Of a stretch of 53,924 nucleotides of DNA, positions 36,137 to 44,982 are shown one piece after another. The position numbers were made by a program, and so were the translations under genes. The number at the start of each line of letters is the position of its first letter. The stretch's first letter is position 1. The notes beneath the pieces were generated by a model that had not been told where the DNA came from, searched no databases, and worked only from the letters and a program-made list of their open reading frames with translations. Origin of the DNA: Deltaproteobacteria bacterium (GTDB lineage Bacteria; Myxococcota_A; UBA9160; UBA6930); assembly GCA_029261795.1 (NCBI GenBank), contig JAJDAP010000004.1:1-53924 (forward strand). Reading direction: 5' to 3'.

Positions 36137-36841
36137 TCATTCGCCTCCTGAACCCGCCGGCTCGGCGCCGGCCGGGACGATCACGACTTCCCGCGCGATC
36201 ACGAACGGCAGCCGCCCGGGCGCCAGGAAGTGGACTTCGTCGGCCCGCGTCGCCGCGAGCTCAGTGCTCTTGCCGGAGACGCGAAGGGCATCCGTATCGT
36301 CGAACCAGGAGATCGGGACCCCATCGAACACCGGCTGCCGCCCACTCTCGTAGATCCCGCCGCGCGCATGGCACTGGACATAACGTCGGATCCCGGGAAC
36401 CCGTGCCGCGATCGGGCCGTGGCGTTCGCGCCAATGCTCTTGAAAGGCCCGATAGCCGATGTCTTCGCGTCGCTTCAGGAAAGCGATGAACTTCGCCGCG
36501 TTCTCGGGAACCGGACCATCGACGATCACCACCTCGTCGGTCAGCACCACGCCCATGCTCGCCGGGTCGATGAACGCGGCTTCGTCCGCCTGTACGGCAC
36601 GAAAGCTGGGCGAGTCTGCCAGCTTGCGCATGGCATCGGTATCGTCGAACCACGCTTCGGCTACGCCGTCGTAGTCGGGCTCGCCGTTGCGATAGCCGGA
36701 TGCCAGCGTGTGGTTCTGGATGTAGCGCCGCAGGCCTGCTTGTTGCACGACCAGGTCGGCATGCCGCGTGCGCCAGTGCTCCTGGAACGCCTCGACCGAG
36801 AGGCCGCTCTTGCGCTTGAAGAAGGCGACGAGCTTGACCAC
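36137..36841 (-). CDS. Tandem EthD-domain protein
   Basis: A 234-residue protein with two EthD (dimeric alpha/beta barrel) units, each about 105 residues. Unit 1 has FFKRKSGLSVEAFQEHWRTRH and WFDDTDAM; unit 2 has FLKRREDIGYRAFQEHWRERH and WFDDTDAL. EthD proteins of about 100 residues accompany monooxygenase operons, and their exact role is unclear. The GTG start at 36841 shares one base with the SDR stop (TAGTG) and has GGAAGG upstream; a longer frame to 36988 runs into the SDR gene and is rejected. Confidence 0.88.
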   Translation of the reverse strand: MVKLVAFFKRKSGLSVEAFQEHWRTRHADLVVQQAGLRRYIQNHTLASGYRNGEPDYDGVAEAWFDDTDAMRKLADSPSFRAVQADEAAFIDPASMGVVLTDEVVIVDGPVPENAAKFIAFLKRREDIGYRAFQEHWRERHGPIAARVPGIRRYVQCHARGGIYESGRQPVFDGVPISWFDDTDALRVSGKSTELAATRADEVHFLAPGRLPFVIAREVVIVPAGAEPAGSGGE

Positions 36842-37686
36842 TAACGGCCTTCCGGTCGGTAGAGCTTCAAGGGCCGCGGGCGCGTGATCCAATCCGGCTG
36901 GCGGCCCCAGGGTCGACCCGCATTGGCGCCACCATCCACGACCTGGGCAGTTCCGGTGACCCAGGCAGATTCGTCGCTCGCGAGCCACAGCGCCGCGTTC
37001 GCGATGTCGTCGGGCTGGCCGATCCGGCCCATCGCCTGGAATTTCGTCAGTCCCGCGGCCATCTTCTCCAGACTCTCGGCCGAGGCACCTGGCCGCCCTG
37101 CCGCCAGCGGGGTCGCCACGATGCCCGGGCAGATACAGTTGACGCGGATGTTATGTTCGCCGAGTTCCAGCGCCACGGACTTCGTCAGATGCACGACCGC
37201 GGCCTTCGCCACGCTGTAGAGGTGCGGCGACTCGCCCGTCTTGAGTCCGGCCACCGAGGCGGTGCTGATGATCGAACCGCCCCCCTGCGCTTTCATCACG
37301 GGTGTGGCGTGCTTGATGCCGAGAAACACGCCCTTCACCAGCACGTCGAAGGTGATGTCGAAATCTTCGACGGAGGTCGATTCGATCGGGCCGAGCGCGC
37401 CTCCGAAGCCCGCATTGTTGTAGATGCAATCGAGTCCACCCCAGGTCTCGGCGCATTCGGCGACGGCATCCCGAATGTCGTCTTCGCGGGTGACATCGAC
37501 CTTGCGAAAGCGCACGGCATCGCCGAGTTCGGCCGCCAGCGCCTCTCCCGGCGCGACCTGGGTGTCCGCAATGAGCACGCGCGCCCCTTCGGCAACGAAG
37601 CGGCGAACGGTGGCCGCACCGATCCCGCTGGCGCCGCCGGTGATGAGCGCGACGCGTCCGTCGAGCCGCTTCGTTGCAGAGGTCAT
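36841..37686 (-). CDS. Short-chain dehydrogenase/reductase
   Basis: A 281-residue SDR. NAD(P) motif TGGASGIG, the YNNAG structural motif (IYNNAGFGG), catalytic Ser (SIISTASVAG) and the YxxxK motif (YSVAKAAVV) are all present. An Asp after beta-2 (LIADT) favours NAD(H). It oxidises an alcohol or reduces a ketone, so could produce or consume the BVMO substrate. The ATG at 37686 overlaps the CoA-transferase stop (ATGA). A longer frame to 37758 lies within the CoA-transferase gene. Confidence 0.93.
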   Translation of the reverse strand: MTSATKRLDGRVALITGGASGIGAATVRRFVAEGARVLIADTQVAPGEALAAELGDAVRFRKVDVTREDDIRDAVAECAETWGGLDCIYNNAGFGGALGPIESTSVEDFDITFDVLVKGVFLGIKHATPVMKAQGGGSIISTASVAGLKTGESPHLYSVAKAAVVHLTKSVALELGEHNIRVNCICPGIVATPLAAGRPGASAESLEKMAAGLTKFQAMGRIGQPDDIANAALWLASDESAWVTGTAQVVDGGANAGRPWGRQPDWITRPRPLKLYRPEGR

Positions 37687-38846
37687 GGCTTCTCCCGGGC
37701 GATCAACACGCCACCTTTCTCGAAGGCTTCGATGGCTTCGCGGCTGAACCCGCCCCACGCTTCGAGGATCTCGTGGTTGTGCTCGCCCTTGTAGGCGGGT
37801 GCGCCGATCACGCCGCTTTCGGCGCTGCTGAAGCGGTAGGGGGATTGCACGACCCGGCGCGTGCTGCCGCCCCGGTCCTCGACCTCGGCGGCCACGCCGC
37901 GCGCCTGCGCCGTCGGCGAAGCGTAGGCGGCTGCGGTGGATCGGACGTCGCCCCAGGCGAGGTTGCTGCGGTCGAGGGCCGCGACCAGTTCGGCGCGATC
38001 CTCGAACGAACTGAACCAGGCCTGCACGGCGTCCCGGCGGTAGCGGATCTTCTCCGGAAGCGAAGCACCCTCGGGCGTCGGGTCCACGAGCCCATGACGG
38101 CGAACCAGGTCACGAAAGAGCGTGCGGAAATCGCCGGTCACCATGATCGGGCCGCCGGTCGCATCCCAGACTTCGCCGCCGCCGCGCGTGAGCGGATAGT
38201 CGTCGAGCGTGAAGGTCGCGTAGTCGTCGGTCACGAGCATCACGTCGAGCATGGACAGATCGATGTGCTGGCCGACACCGCCACGTTCCCGATGCACGAC
38301 AGCCGCCAGCGTGGCGACCAGACCGTGGAGGCCCGCGTTCATGTCCGCGATCGAGAGCACCGGGTCTGTGGGTGCATAACCATCGAGCTCGGACTGGCGC
38401 GCGATCAGCCCCGACTCCGCGTGGAGCACGCTGGCATAGGCTGCCCGACTCGCTTCTGGCCCTTCCTGACCGAACCCCGAGATCGAGAGCATGATCAAGC
38501 GTGGATTCAGCGGCGCGAGGTCATCCCAGGCGACGCCGTGGCGCGCCATCACGCCGGGCCGAAAGTTCTCGATCAGGATGTCGACGTTGGCGGCCAGCGC
38601 ATGAACGATCGCGCGCCCGTCCGGGTGCGCGAGGTCGAGACAGATCGTCCGCTTGCCCGAGTTCTGCTGGGTGTAGTAGCCGGAGATCCCGTGGCGGATG
38701 TCCCCCCAGCCGCGCGTCACGTCGCCCTCCGGCGGCTCGAGCTTCACCACGTCTGCGCCGAGATCCGAGAGCATCCGGCCGGCGAAGGGACCGGCCAACA
38801 CCCGCGAAAGATCGAGGACGCGAAGGCCTTCGAGGGGGCGGGCCAT
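37683..38846 (-). CDS. CaiB/BaiF family (family III) CoA-transferase
   Basis: A 387-residue enzyme. The N-terminal GLRVLDLSRVLAGPFAGRMLSDLGADV pattern (seen in two parts), NSGKRTICLDL, and the catalytic Asp region LSIADMNAGLHG near residue 175 are standard for family III. It moves CoA between carboxylic acids, so it would activate or recycle acid intermediates without ATP. It starts 3 bases after the LLM stop and overlaps the SDR start. Confidence 0.94.
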   Translation of the reverse strand: MARPLEGLRVLDLSRVLAGPFAGRMLSDLGADVVKLEPPEGDVTRGWGDIRHGISGYYTQQNSGKRTICLDLAHPDGRAIVHALAANVDILIENFRPGVMARHGVAWDDLAPLNPRLIMLSISGFGQEGPEASRAAYASVLHAESGLIARQSELDGYAPTDPVLSIADMNAGLHGLVATLAAVVHRERGGVGQHIDLSMLDVMLVTDDYATFTLDDYPLTRGGGEVWDATGGPIMVTGDFRTLFRDLVRRHGLVDPTPEGASLPEKIRYRRDAVQAWFSSFEDRAELVAALDRSNLAWGDVRSTAAAYASPTAQARGVAAEVEDRGGSTRRVVQSPYRFSSAESGVIGAPAYKGEHNHEILEAWGGFSREAIEAFEKGGVLIAREKP

Positions 38847-38849
38847 CGC

Positions 38850-40055
38850 CTAGCTCGCGTCCCTGCTCTCTTGCGAACCCGACCCCGGAGGCAAGGTGGG
38901 TGCGGCCATGTTGCGCGGCCGGAATGCGTCGACGTCGACAGCATCGAGCGCGATCTCCCCCGCGAGTACGGCGCGCTTCCACTCCTGGTGCTCGGGCTCT
39001 CGTGCGTGGAACTCGGGCATCACTTCGCTCGCGAACAACTCGAGACTCGCGCAGATGTCCTCGTGCTTGTTGTTTCCCGCCTGGTTCAGCAGGATCACCT
39101 GGTCGATGTTCGATTCCTCGAACTTCCGGAGCTTGCGCCGCAGCGTTTCAGGCGAACCGATCAAGCCCGAGCGACGCTGCTTCCGGCCCTGCTCCGTGTC
39201 CTTCCACTCCAGGTACTGCTCCCACAGGCTGACGCTCCCGGGTTCGATCGGGCCGTGCTTGCTGTAGAAACGCAGCGTGAACTGGAAGAACGTCCAACCA
39301 TCGGCCTTCTCGAACGCCTCTTCTTCCGTCTCGCAGCACATGAAACCACTGACCAACGCAATGTTGGGGTTCGTTTGATAGTCGGTCAGCTTGTCCTGGC
39401 GGTTCACGAAGGCGTCGTAGTAGGTGTTGACCCAGGCGTTCGCGGCATCCGCCGAAACGAACTGGAAGCCGAGCGCGCCGATGCCGCGACGCCCGGCCAT
39501 CTCGATCGTGTCGAGCTGGGAACAGGCCACCCACAACGGCGGGTGCGGCTTCTGCATCGGCTTCGGCAACACGTTGCGCAGCGGGAAATCGAAGTGCTCA
39601 CCGTGATACTCGACGGCCTCGGCCCCGAACATCGGCAGGATGGCCTTGACCGCGTCCTCCCAGACTTCCCGCTTGTCGCGGAAGCGGCGATCGAAGGGAT
39701 GAAGCTCCGTGATGCTCGAGCCCTCGCCCATGCCGAACTCGACGCGGCCGCCGGAAAGCAGGTCGAGCGTGCTCACGCGTTCGGCCACCCGAGCCGGATG
39801 GTTCGTCGTGAGCTGTACGATTCCGTGCCCGAGCCGGATCTGTTTGGTGCGCTGGCTCGCGGCCGCGAGAAAACACTCGGGTGCCGAGGAGTGCGAGTAT
39901 TCCTCCAGGAAGTGATGCTCGACCTCCCAGGCGTAGTCGTAGCCGAGGCGGTCAGCCACCTCGATCTCGACCAGCGAGTTCTGGAGCAGCTCGAACTCAC
40001 TCGTCTCGGTCCAGGGCCGGGGCAGCTGGTGCTCGTAGAAGATGCCGAACTTCAA
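38850..40055 (-). CDS. LLM-class flavin-dependent oxidoreductase
   Basis: A 401-residue TIM-barrel protein of the bacterial luciferase group. MKFGIFYEHQLPRPW at the start, LGYDYAWEVEHHF, the substrate/flavin segment LLSGGRVEFGMGEGSS and SPETLRRKL near the C-terminus are typical. Uses FMN or F420; the Ddn-like partner makes F420 worth considering. Starts at TTG with AAAGG about 7 bases upstream. It is the first gene of the operon, so the promoter lies in 40056-40185. Confidence 0.92.
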   Translation of the reverse strand: MKFGIFYEHQLPRPWTETSEFELLQNSLVEIEVADRLGYDYAWEVEHHFLEEYSHSSAPECFLAAASQRTKQIRLGHGIVQLTTNHPARVAERVSTLDLLSGGRVEFGMGEGSSITELHPFDRRFRDKREVWEDAVKAILPMFGAEAVEYHGEHFDFPLRNVLPKPMQKPHPPLWVACSQLDTIEMAGRRGIGALGFQFVSADAANAWVNTYYDAFVNRQDKLTDYQTNPNIALVSGFMCCETEEEAFEKADGWTFFQFTLRFYSKHGPIEPGSVSLWEQYLEWKDTEQGRKQRRSGLIGSPETLRRKLRKFEESNIDQVILLNQAGNNKHEDICASLELFASEVMPEFHAREPEHQEWKRAVLAGEIALDAVDVDAFRPRNMAAPTLPPGSGSQESRDAS

Positions 40056-40109
40056 TGGGGAGCCTTTCGCTGGGGTCGGTGCATCGTAGCTCGCATCGGG
40101 CGGGTCGGG

Positions 40110-40152
40110 CGCTAGCCGGTTCCCAGCATCTGACCGCGCTTTTCGGCTAGCG
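40110..40152. repeat. 9-bp inverted repeat between divergent LLM and DUF3604 genes
   Basis: CGCTAGCCG at 40110-40118 is matched by its reverse complement CGGCTAGCG at 40144-40152, with 25 bases between. It sits in the only intergenic space serving the seven-gene operon (minus) and DUF3604 (plus). It could be an operator or a hairpin; no T-run supports a terminator. Confidence 0.5.
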
Positions 40153-40185
40153 TGCCTCTGCTACACAGCCCGAGGAGGCACCTCA

Positions 40186-42192
40186 ATGCGGCTCGCCACT
40201 CTCCGATCAATGACGGCGGCCGTCGCCATCCTCGCCGCCGGCTGCACGCCCGACGTATCGAACGTGGCGTGGGAGCCTCCGGGCGGCCCAGCGGCAGCGG
40301 CACCCCTCATTTCAGCCGCAGCCTGCGAGCGAACCGACCCGAACCGGATCGCCTTCTTCGGCGATCTCCACGTCCACACGGGCTACTCGATGGACGCGCG
40401 TACCCGCGAGATGACGCTCACCCCGGACGACGCCTATCGTTATGCGACGGGTGCGCAGATCCTGCTTCCGGACCCGACCGGCAAGCCTGGCGTCGCGGCT
40501 CGCATCGACCGCCCGCTCGATTTCGCCGCGGTGACCGACCACGCCGAGTGGCTCGCCGAAGTCCGCCTCTGTACGGATCCCGAGTCGCCCATCTTCGACA
40601 GCGACGATTGCCGGATGTATCGCGGCGAGTTCACGCCGTGGTGGGGCAAGTTGCTGATGGGCGACGACCCGATGCTGATCAAGATTCTCGGGCTCGCCGG
40701 AATCGGCGGACGCTCCGAGGCGATCTGCGGTGTGCCGGGCCGTTGTCGCTCGGCGCTATTGACCGTCTGGGAAGACACCCGCGCCGCTGCCGAACGTTGG
40801 TACGACAGGACGCCCGCTTGCACGTTCACCTCGTTCCACGCCTGGGAATACAGCCGAACGCCGGGGCGTTCGAAGATCCACCGCAACGTGATCCTGCGCA
40901 ACGAGCTCTCGCCCGAACTGCCGATCTCGTCGATCGACGCCGAGAACGAGAGCGTGCTGTGGCAGCGCCTCCACGAGCGCTGCAACGACACGGGAACAGG
41001 CTGCGAGGCGTTGACGATCCCGCACAATCCGAACCTTTCGAATGGCAACGTCTTCGTCCTCGCGGATGAGAGCCTGCCGCTGGAAGAGCGACGCGCCGCA
41101 GCCCTGCTTCGCTCCAGCATCGAACCGATCGCGGAAGTGACCCAGGCGAAGGGCGATTCGGAGTGCCGCAACGGCTTCGCGCGCGTGGTGGGCGGGCCGG
41201 ACGAATTCTGCGACTACGAAAAGATCCGCCTCGCCGGAAACGCCGGCCAGGAAGAGTGCGCCGCTGGCGAAACCGGGTCGGGAGCCTTGAAGGGAGAGGG
41301 CTGCGCCTCCCCGCTCGACTTCGCACGTTATGCCGTCGTCGCTGGTATCCACGAAGCGGAACGCCTCGGCGTCAACCCGTTCCGCGTGGGCTTCATCGGG
41401 AGTACCGATACGCACAACGCGGCGCCGGGTGCCGTCCAGGAATTCGATTGGATCGGGACCCGTGGCGCCTCGACGATCACGCCGGAACAGCGACTCCCGG
41501 ACGGCGAGACCCCGCAGACCGAGCTGCTGAGGAATCCCGGCGGCCTGGCGGGCATCTTTGCCGAAGAGAACCGCCGCGACGCGCTGTTCGACGCCATGAA
41601 ACGCGCCGAAACCTTCGCGACGACCGGCCCACGCATCCAGCCGCGCTTCTTCGCAGGTGATCTCCCGGCGGATTGGTGTGAACGCGATGACGCGGTTGTC
41701 GTTGGTTATGCGCGCGGGGTTCCCATGGGTGGCGATCTCGAGATGGAGCCCGAAGCACGAACGCCCGTGTTCGGCGTCTCGGCGCTGCGGGATCCCGGAA
41801 CGCCCGAGGCCCCCGGCGGCCTGCTCCAGCGGGCGCAGATCGTGAAGGGATGGATGGGCGAGGACGGCCGCATCCACCAGCAGGTGATCGATGTCGCCGG
41901 CGGCGAGAACGGCGCGGCGGTCGACCTCGCCACTTGCGAGACCCACGGGCCGGGCCACGCGGCTCTCTGTGGGACCTGGACGGATCCGGACTTCGACCCC
42001 GATCGGCCCGCCGTCTACTACGCGCGGATCATCGAGAACCCGAGCTGCCGTTGGCACACCCGCCAGTGCAACGCGCTGCCAGAGGCGGGCCGCCCCGACG
42101 GCTGCACCTCGGAGCGCGTCTCGCCCACGATCCAAGAGCGCGCCTACACTTCGCCGATCTGGTACACGCCGGCCAGTTCGGTCGGCCCATGA
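40186..42192 (+). CDS. DUF3604 lipoprotein (PHP-like metal hydrolase)
   Basis: A 668-residue exported lipoprotein (lipobox around Cys20, AILAAGCTP). DUF3604 marks: FFGDLHVHTGYSMDA near residue 62, VTDHAEWLAE near 120, FTSFHAWEY near 220 and FIGSTDTHNAAPG near 405. The His/Asp pattern resembles PHP-type phosphoesterases, but the activity of DUF3604 is unknown. Several Cys pairs in the C-terminal third suggest disulfides, in line with export. GAGGAGG lies before the ATG. Confidence 0.9.
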   Translation: MRLATLRSMTAAVAILAAGCTPDVSNVAWEPPGGPAAAAPLISAAACERTDPNRIAFFGDLHVHTGYSMDARTREMTLTPDDAYRYATGAQILLPDPTGKPGVAARIDRPLDFAAVTDHAEWLAEVRLCTDPESPIFDSDDCRMYRGEFTPWWGKLLMGDDPMLIKILGLAGIGGRSEAICGVPGRCRSALLTVWEDTRAAAERWYDRTPACTFTSFHAWEYSRTPGRSKIHRNVILRNELSPELPISSIDAENESVLWQRLHERCNDTGTGCEALTIPHNPNLSNGNVFVLADESLPLEERRAAALLRSSIEPIAEVTQAKGDSECRNGFARVVGGPDEFCDYEKIRLAGNAGQEECAAGETGSGALKGEGCASPLDFARYAVVAGIHEAERLGVNPFRVGFIGSTDTHNAAPGAVQEFDWIGTRGASTITPEQRLPDGETPQTELLRNPGGLAGIFAEENRRDALFDAMKRAETFATTGPRIQPRFFAGDLPADWCERDDAVVVGYARGVPMGGDLEMEPEARTPVFGVSALRDPGTPEAPGGLLQRAQIVKGWMGEDGRIHQQVIDVAGGENGAAVDLATCETHGPGHAALCGTWTDPDFDPDRPAVYYARIIENPSCRWHTRQCNALPEAGRPDGCTSERVSPTIQERAYTSPIWYTPASSVGP

Positions 42193-42208
42193 CTCCCGCG
42201 AGGGCGCT

Positions 42209-43174
42209 CTAGCCTGCCACGCGAGCCAACCAGCCGAGCAGCCGGGCGTTGACCTCCTCGGGCACTTCCTGTTGTAACCAGTGCCCGACCTTCTTGATGT
42301 GGTGCAATTCCAGATCCGAGCAGAGTGCGTGCATGGGATCCGTGAATTCGGGGCGCAGACCCGGGTCGCGCTCGGCGGTCAACATCAAGCACGGAATGTC
42401 CAGCTTCTGCTTCCCGATCGTGGGGTGCTCCGCCGCGTTCCGGTCGCCGTTGCGATACCAGTTGACCCCACCCCGGAAACCGGTGCGTTCGTAGACCTCG
42501 CAGTAGTGATCGAGATCTCCCGGCTCGCCCAGCGCCCGCCCGAGCACGGGCCACGCTTCGGGGCGGTGGAACGGGTTCATGTTCAGCTTGCCATCGGCGA
42601 GCGCATACCGGATGGCCTCTTCCAGCGGCGCGCCACTGCGGAAGATCCGCGTCAAGATCGGGCGTACTGCGGCGTCCATCTCGGCCTCGGGGACGTCGGG
42701 CTCCTGGAACCAGGCGACGTACTGGCGGATGGCCTCGCCGCCGACGACGGCGAGATGCTTCTCGACACTCGGGAAGGCCATATATGGCGTACAGAGCCCG
42801 CCCACGCCTAACACTCGCTCCGGATGGAGCACGGCGGTCGCCCAGACCACGAAGCCACCCCAATCGTGGCCGACGAACCAGGCGCGTTCGATCTCTAACG
42901 CGTCCAGCAAGGCGACCAGATCTCCGGTGAGCTCGGTGAGGCCGTATGCGCCGATCTCGGCCGGTGCCGTACTGGCGCCGTAGCCGCGTTGATCGGGTGC
43001 GATGGCGTGGAAGCCGGCTGCCGCGGTCGCTTCGAGCTGATAGCGCCAGCCGAACCCAAGATCTGGGAAGCCATGGCAGAACACCACTGCGGGCCCGCTC
43101 CCAGCTTGATGTGTGGCGAGCGTGACCCCGCGCCCGGCGAGCTCGATCGGCGTTGCTACGGGAAACGGGTGCAT
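42209..43174 (-). CDS. Alpha/beta hydrolase, epoxide-hydrolase-like
   Basis: A 321-residue hydrolase. The oxyanion motif HGFPDLGFGW, nucleophile elbow GHDWGG (Asp nucleophile) and the PDQRGYG motif fit the epoxide hydrolase/haloalkane dehalogenase group; the C-terminal KKVGHWLQQE carries the catalytic His. Two ATGs lie side by side: 43174 is preferred since AAAGGAG is 4 bases before it and only 1 before the other (43177). The open frame farther upstream to 43417 is not homologous. Next to two BVMO loci, it may open an epoxide in the same pathway. Confidence 0.9.
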   Translation of the reverse strand: MHPFPVATPIELAGRGVTLATHQAGSGPAVVFCHGFPDLGFGWRYQLEATAAAGFHAIAPDQRGYGASTAPAEIGAYGLTELTGDLVALLDALEIERAWFVGHDWGGFVVWATAVLHPERVLGVGGLCTPYMAFPSVEKHLAVVGGEAIRQYVAWFQEPDVPEAEMDAAVRPILTRIFRSGAPLEEAIRYALADGKLNMNPFHRPEAWPVLGRALGEPGDLDHYCEVYERTGFRGGVNWYRNGDRNAAEHPTIGKQKLDIPCLMLTAERDPGLRPEFTDPMHALCSDLELHHIKKVGHWLQQEVPEEVNARLLGWLARVAG

Positions 43175-43321
43175 CATGCTCCTTTGGTGGCAGCGGAGGC
43201 TACCGCGGATCAGCGAGACGGTTCGGCCGGTCGCATTCGGCCCCGATCTGCACCACGATGTGGGGCCGTTCGCCGCGCCTGCAACCGAAGGAGGGGCGTT
43301 GCGTCGCACACCTGTGCCGCC

Positions 43322-43345
43322 ATGGGGTGCCTCCGGGAACCCCAT
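43322..43345 (+). promoter_or_regulatory. Dyad operator candidate
   Basis: ATGGGGT at 43322-43328 and its reverse complement ACCCCAT at 43339-43345, spaced by 10 bases. It abuts the -24/-12 element and could bind a regulator of the EthA-like gene. Confidence 0.4.
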
Positions 43346-43362
43346 TTGGCACATCGCTTGCT
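43346..43362 (+). promoter_or_regulatory. Sigma-54 (-24/-12) promoter for the EthA-like monooxygenase
   Basis: TTGGCACATCGCTTGCT matches the sigma-54 pattern TGGCAC-N5-TTGCT, with exactly 10 bases between the conserved GG (43348-43349) and GC (43360-43361). Transcription would start near 43373, about 48 bases before the GTG. The neighbouring DNA is intergenic. Use of this promoter would need an activator protein, which is not encoded in this window. Confidence 0.6.
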
Positions 43363-43420
43363 CTCTGTTCAGCCGCAGCCGTGGAAGTGTTGCGCAACCA
43401 GACATCGAGGTAACCAATCC

Positions 43421-44923
43421 GTGACGAATTCAGGAAAACGAGCCGGGTCTACGCCCGAGCAGGCCGAACACTTCGACGTGCTGATCGTGGGCGCCGGTAT
43501 TTCCGGGGTCGGCGCGGCCTATCACCTCACCCAACAATGCCCCGGCAGGCGCTTCGTCGTCCTCGAAGGGCTCGAGAGCTTCGGTGGCACCTGGCTGATG
43601 CACCGCTATCCGGGCATCCGTTCGGACAGCGATCTCTACACCTTCGGCTATCGCTTCAAGCCCTGGACCGGCCCGCCGATCGCGACAGCCGAAGAGATCC
43701 TGACCTACATGGGCGAGGTGATCGACGACAACGATCTCGGCCAGCACATTCGCTATGGCCACAAGATCACGCGCGCCGAGTGGTCGAGCGAAGAGAACCT
43801 CTGGACGCTCGACGGAATCCGCTCCGATACCGGGGAAGCCGTTCACTTTACCGCCAACTTCCTGTGGATGTGTCAGGGCTACTACCGGCATTCCCAGGGC
43901 TACACCCCCGAGTGGGAAGGAATGGAGCGTTTCGAAGGCGAGATCGTTCACCCGCAGACCTGGCCGGAGGATCTCGACTACCAGGGCAAGAACGTCGTGG
44001 TGATCGGCTCCGGTGCCACGGCCGCAACGCTGGTCCCCGCGATCGCTGCCGAGTGCGGTCACGTCACGCTGCTCCAGCGCTCTCCCACCTACTTCATTCC
44101 GGGCCGCAACGTCAATGAACTCGCCGACCAGTTGCGCGTGCTTGACATCGACGAGACCTGGATCCACGAGATCACGCGCAGGAAGATCCTGCACGACCAG
44201 GCGGCCATCACCCAGTTGGCCTTCGAACAACCGGAACTGTTGAAAGAGGAACTTCTCGGCGCAGTCCGGGATTACCTCGGGCCCGACTACGACATCGAGA
44301 AGCACTTCACGCCGAAGTACCGGCCCTGGCGGCAGCGGATCGCCTTCGTCCCGGACGGCGACATCTTCAAGGGGATCGCTTCGGGTGCGGCCACGGTCGT
44401 CACCGACGAAATCGATGAGTTCACGGAGAAGGGAATCCTGCTGAAATCCGGTGAGGTGCTCGGGGCGGACATCATCGTCACGGCGACCGGTTTCAACCTG
44501 AGCGTGCTTGGCGACATCGATTTCGTGATCGACAAGGAGCCCCTCGATTTCGCCAAGACCGTCACCTACCGCGGAATGATGTTCACCGGCGTGCCCAACA
44601 TGTTGTGGATCTTCGGCTACTTCCGGGCGAGCTGGACGCTCCGGGTCGACTTGCTAGGCGACTTCGTTTGTCGGCTTCTCAATCGCATGGAAGCGAGCGG
44701 CAGCCAGAGCGTGAAGGTCGTCCTCCGGCCCGAAGACGAGGACATGGAACTCGGGTCGTGGATCGACCCGGAGAACTTCAATCCCGGCTACCTCATGCGC
44801 AACATGCACCTGCTGCCACAGCGCGGCGACAAGCCCGAATGGCAACACACCCAGGATTACTGGACCGAGCGGCATCAGATCCCGGCGATCGATCTCGAGG
44901 GCGCAGAGTTCGACTACGAGTAG
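43421..44923 (+). CDS. EthA-like Baeyer-Villiger monooxygenase
   Basis: A 500-residue FAD/NADPH monooxygenase. FAD motif LIVGAGISGVG at about 21-31; GGTWLMHRYPGIRSDS; the BVMO fingerprint FEGEIVHPQTWPED at about 171-184; NADPH motif VIGSGATAATL. The HPQ-WPEDLDY stretch and overall length are close to the EthA-type group, which oxygenates ketones and thioamides. GTG 43421 is chosen since the family begins a few residues before the FAD motif and GAGG lies upstream. It carries its own promoter candidate. Confidence 0.93.
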   Translation: MTNSGKRAGSTPEQAEHFDVLIVGAGISGVGAAYHLTQQCPGRRFVVLEGLESFGGTWLMHRYPGIRSDSDLYTFGYRFKPWTGPPIATAEEILTYMGEVIDDNDLGQHIRYGHKITRAEWSSEENLWTLDGIRSDTGEAVHFTANFLWMCQGYYRHSQGYTPEWEGMERFEGEIVHPQTWPEDLDYQGKNVVVIGSGATAATLVPAIAAECGHVTLLQRSPTYFIPGRNVNELADQLRVLDIDETWIHEITRRKILHDQAAITQLAFEQPELLKEELLGAVRDYLGPDYDIEKHFTPKYRPWRQRIAFVPDGDIFKGIASGAATVVTDEIDEFTEKGILLKSGEVLGADIIVTATGFNLSVLGDIDFVIDKEPLDFAKTVTYRGMMFTGVPNMLWIFGYFRASWTLRVDLLGDFVCRLLNRMEASGSQSVKVVLRPEDEDMELGSWIDPENFNPGYLMRNMHLLPQRGDKPEWQHTQDYWTERHQIPAIDLEGAEFDYE

Positions 44924-44928
44924 CGGCC

Positions 44929-44982
44929 TTCCCATGAATGGGGGGGCGCCGCGCCCCCCAACCTGCCGATTGGCCATGGGAA
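44929..44982 (+). terminator. Nested inverted repeats after the EthA-like gene
   Basis: An inner stem of 8 bp, GGGGGGCG at 44941-44948 with CGCCCCCC at 44952-44959 and a 3-base loop, sits inside an outer pair TTCCCATG (44929-44936) and CATGGGAA (44975-44982). It starts 5 bases after the stop codon. No T-run follows, so it is at best an imperfect intrinsic terminator or an RNA-stabilising structure. Confidence 0.5.

Noticed and set aside
37674..40115. An 813-codon plus-strand open frame
   Set aside because: It is antisense to the SDR start, CoA-transferase and LLM genes, which all have clear family motifs; its own sequence shows none.
42989..43420. N-terminal extension of the EthA-like monooxygenase
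   Set aside because: The 144 extra codons run antisense through the epoxide-hydrolase-like gene and the promoter region and carry no motif.
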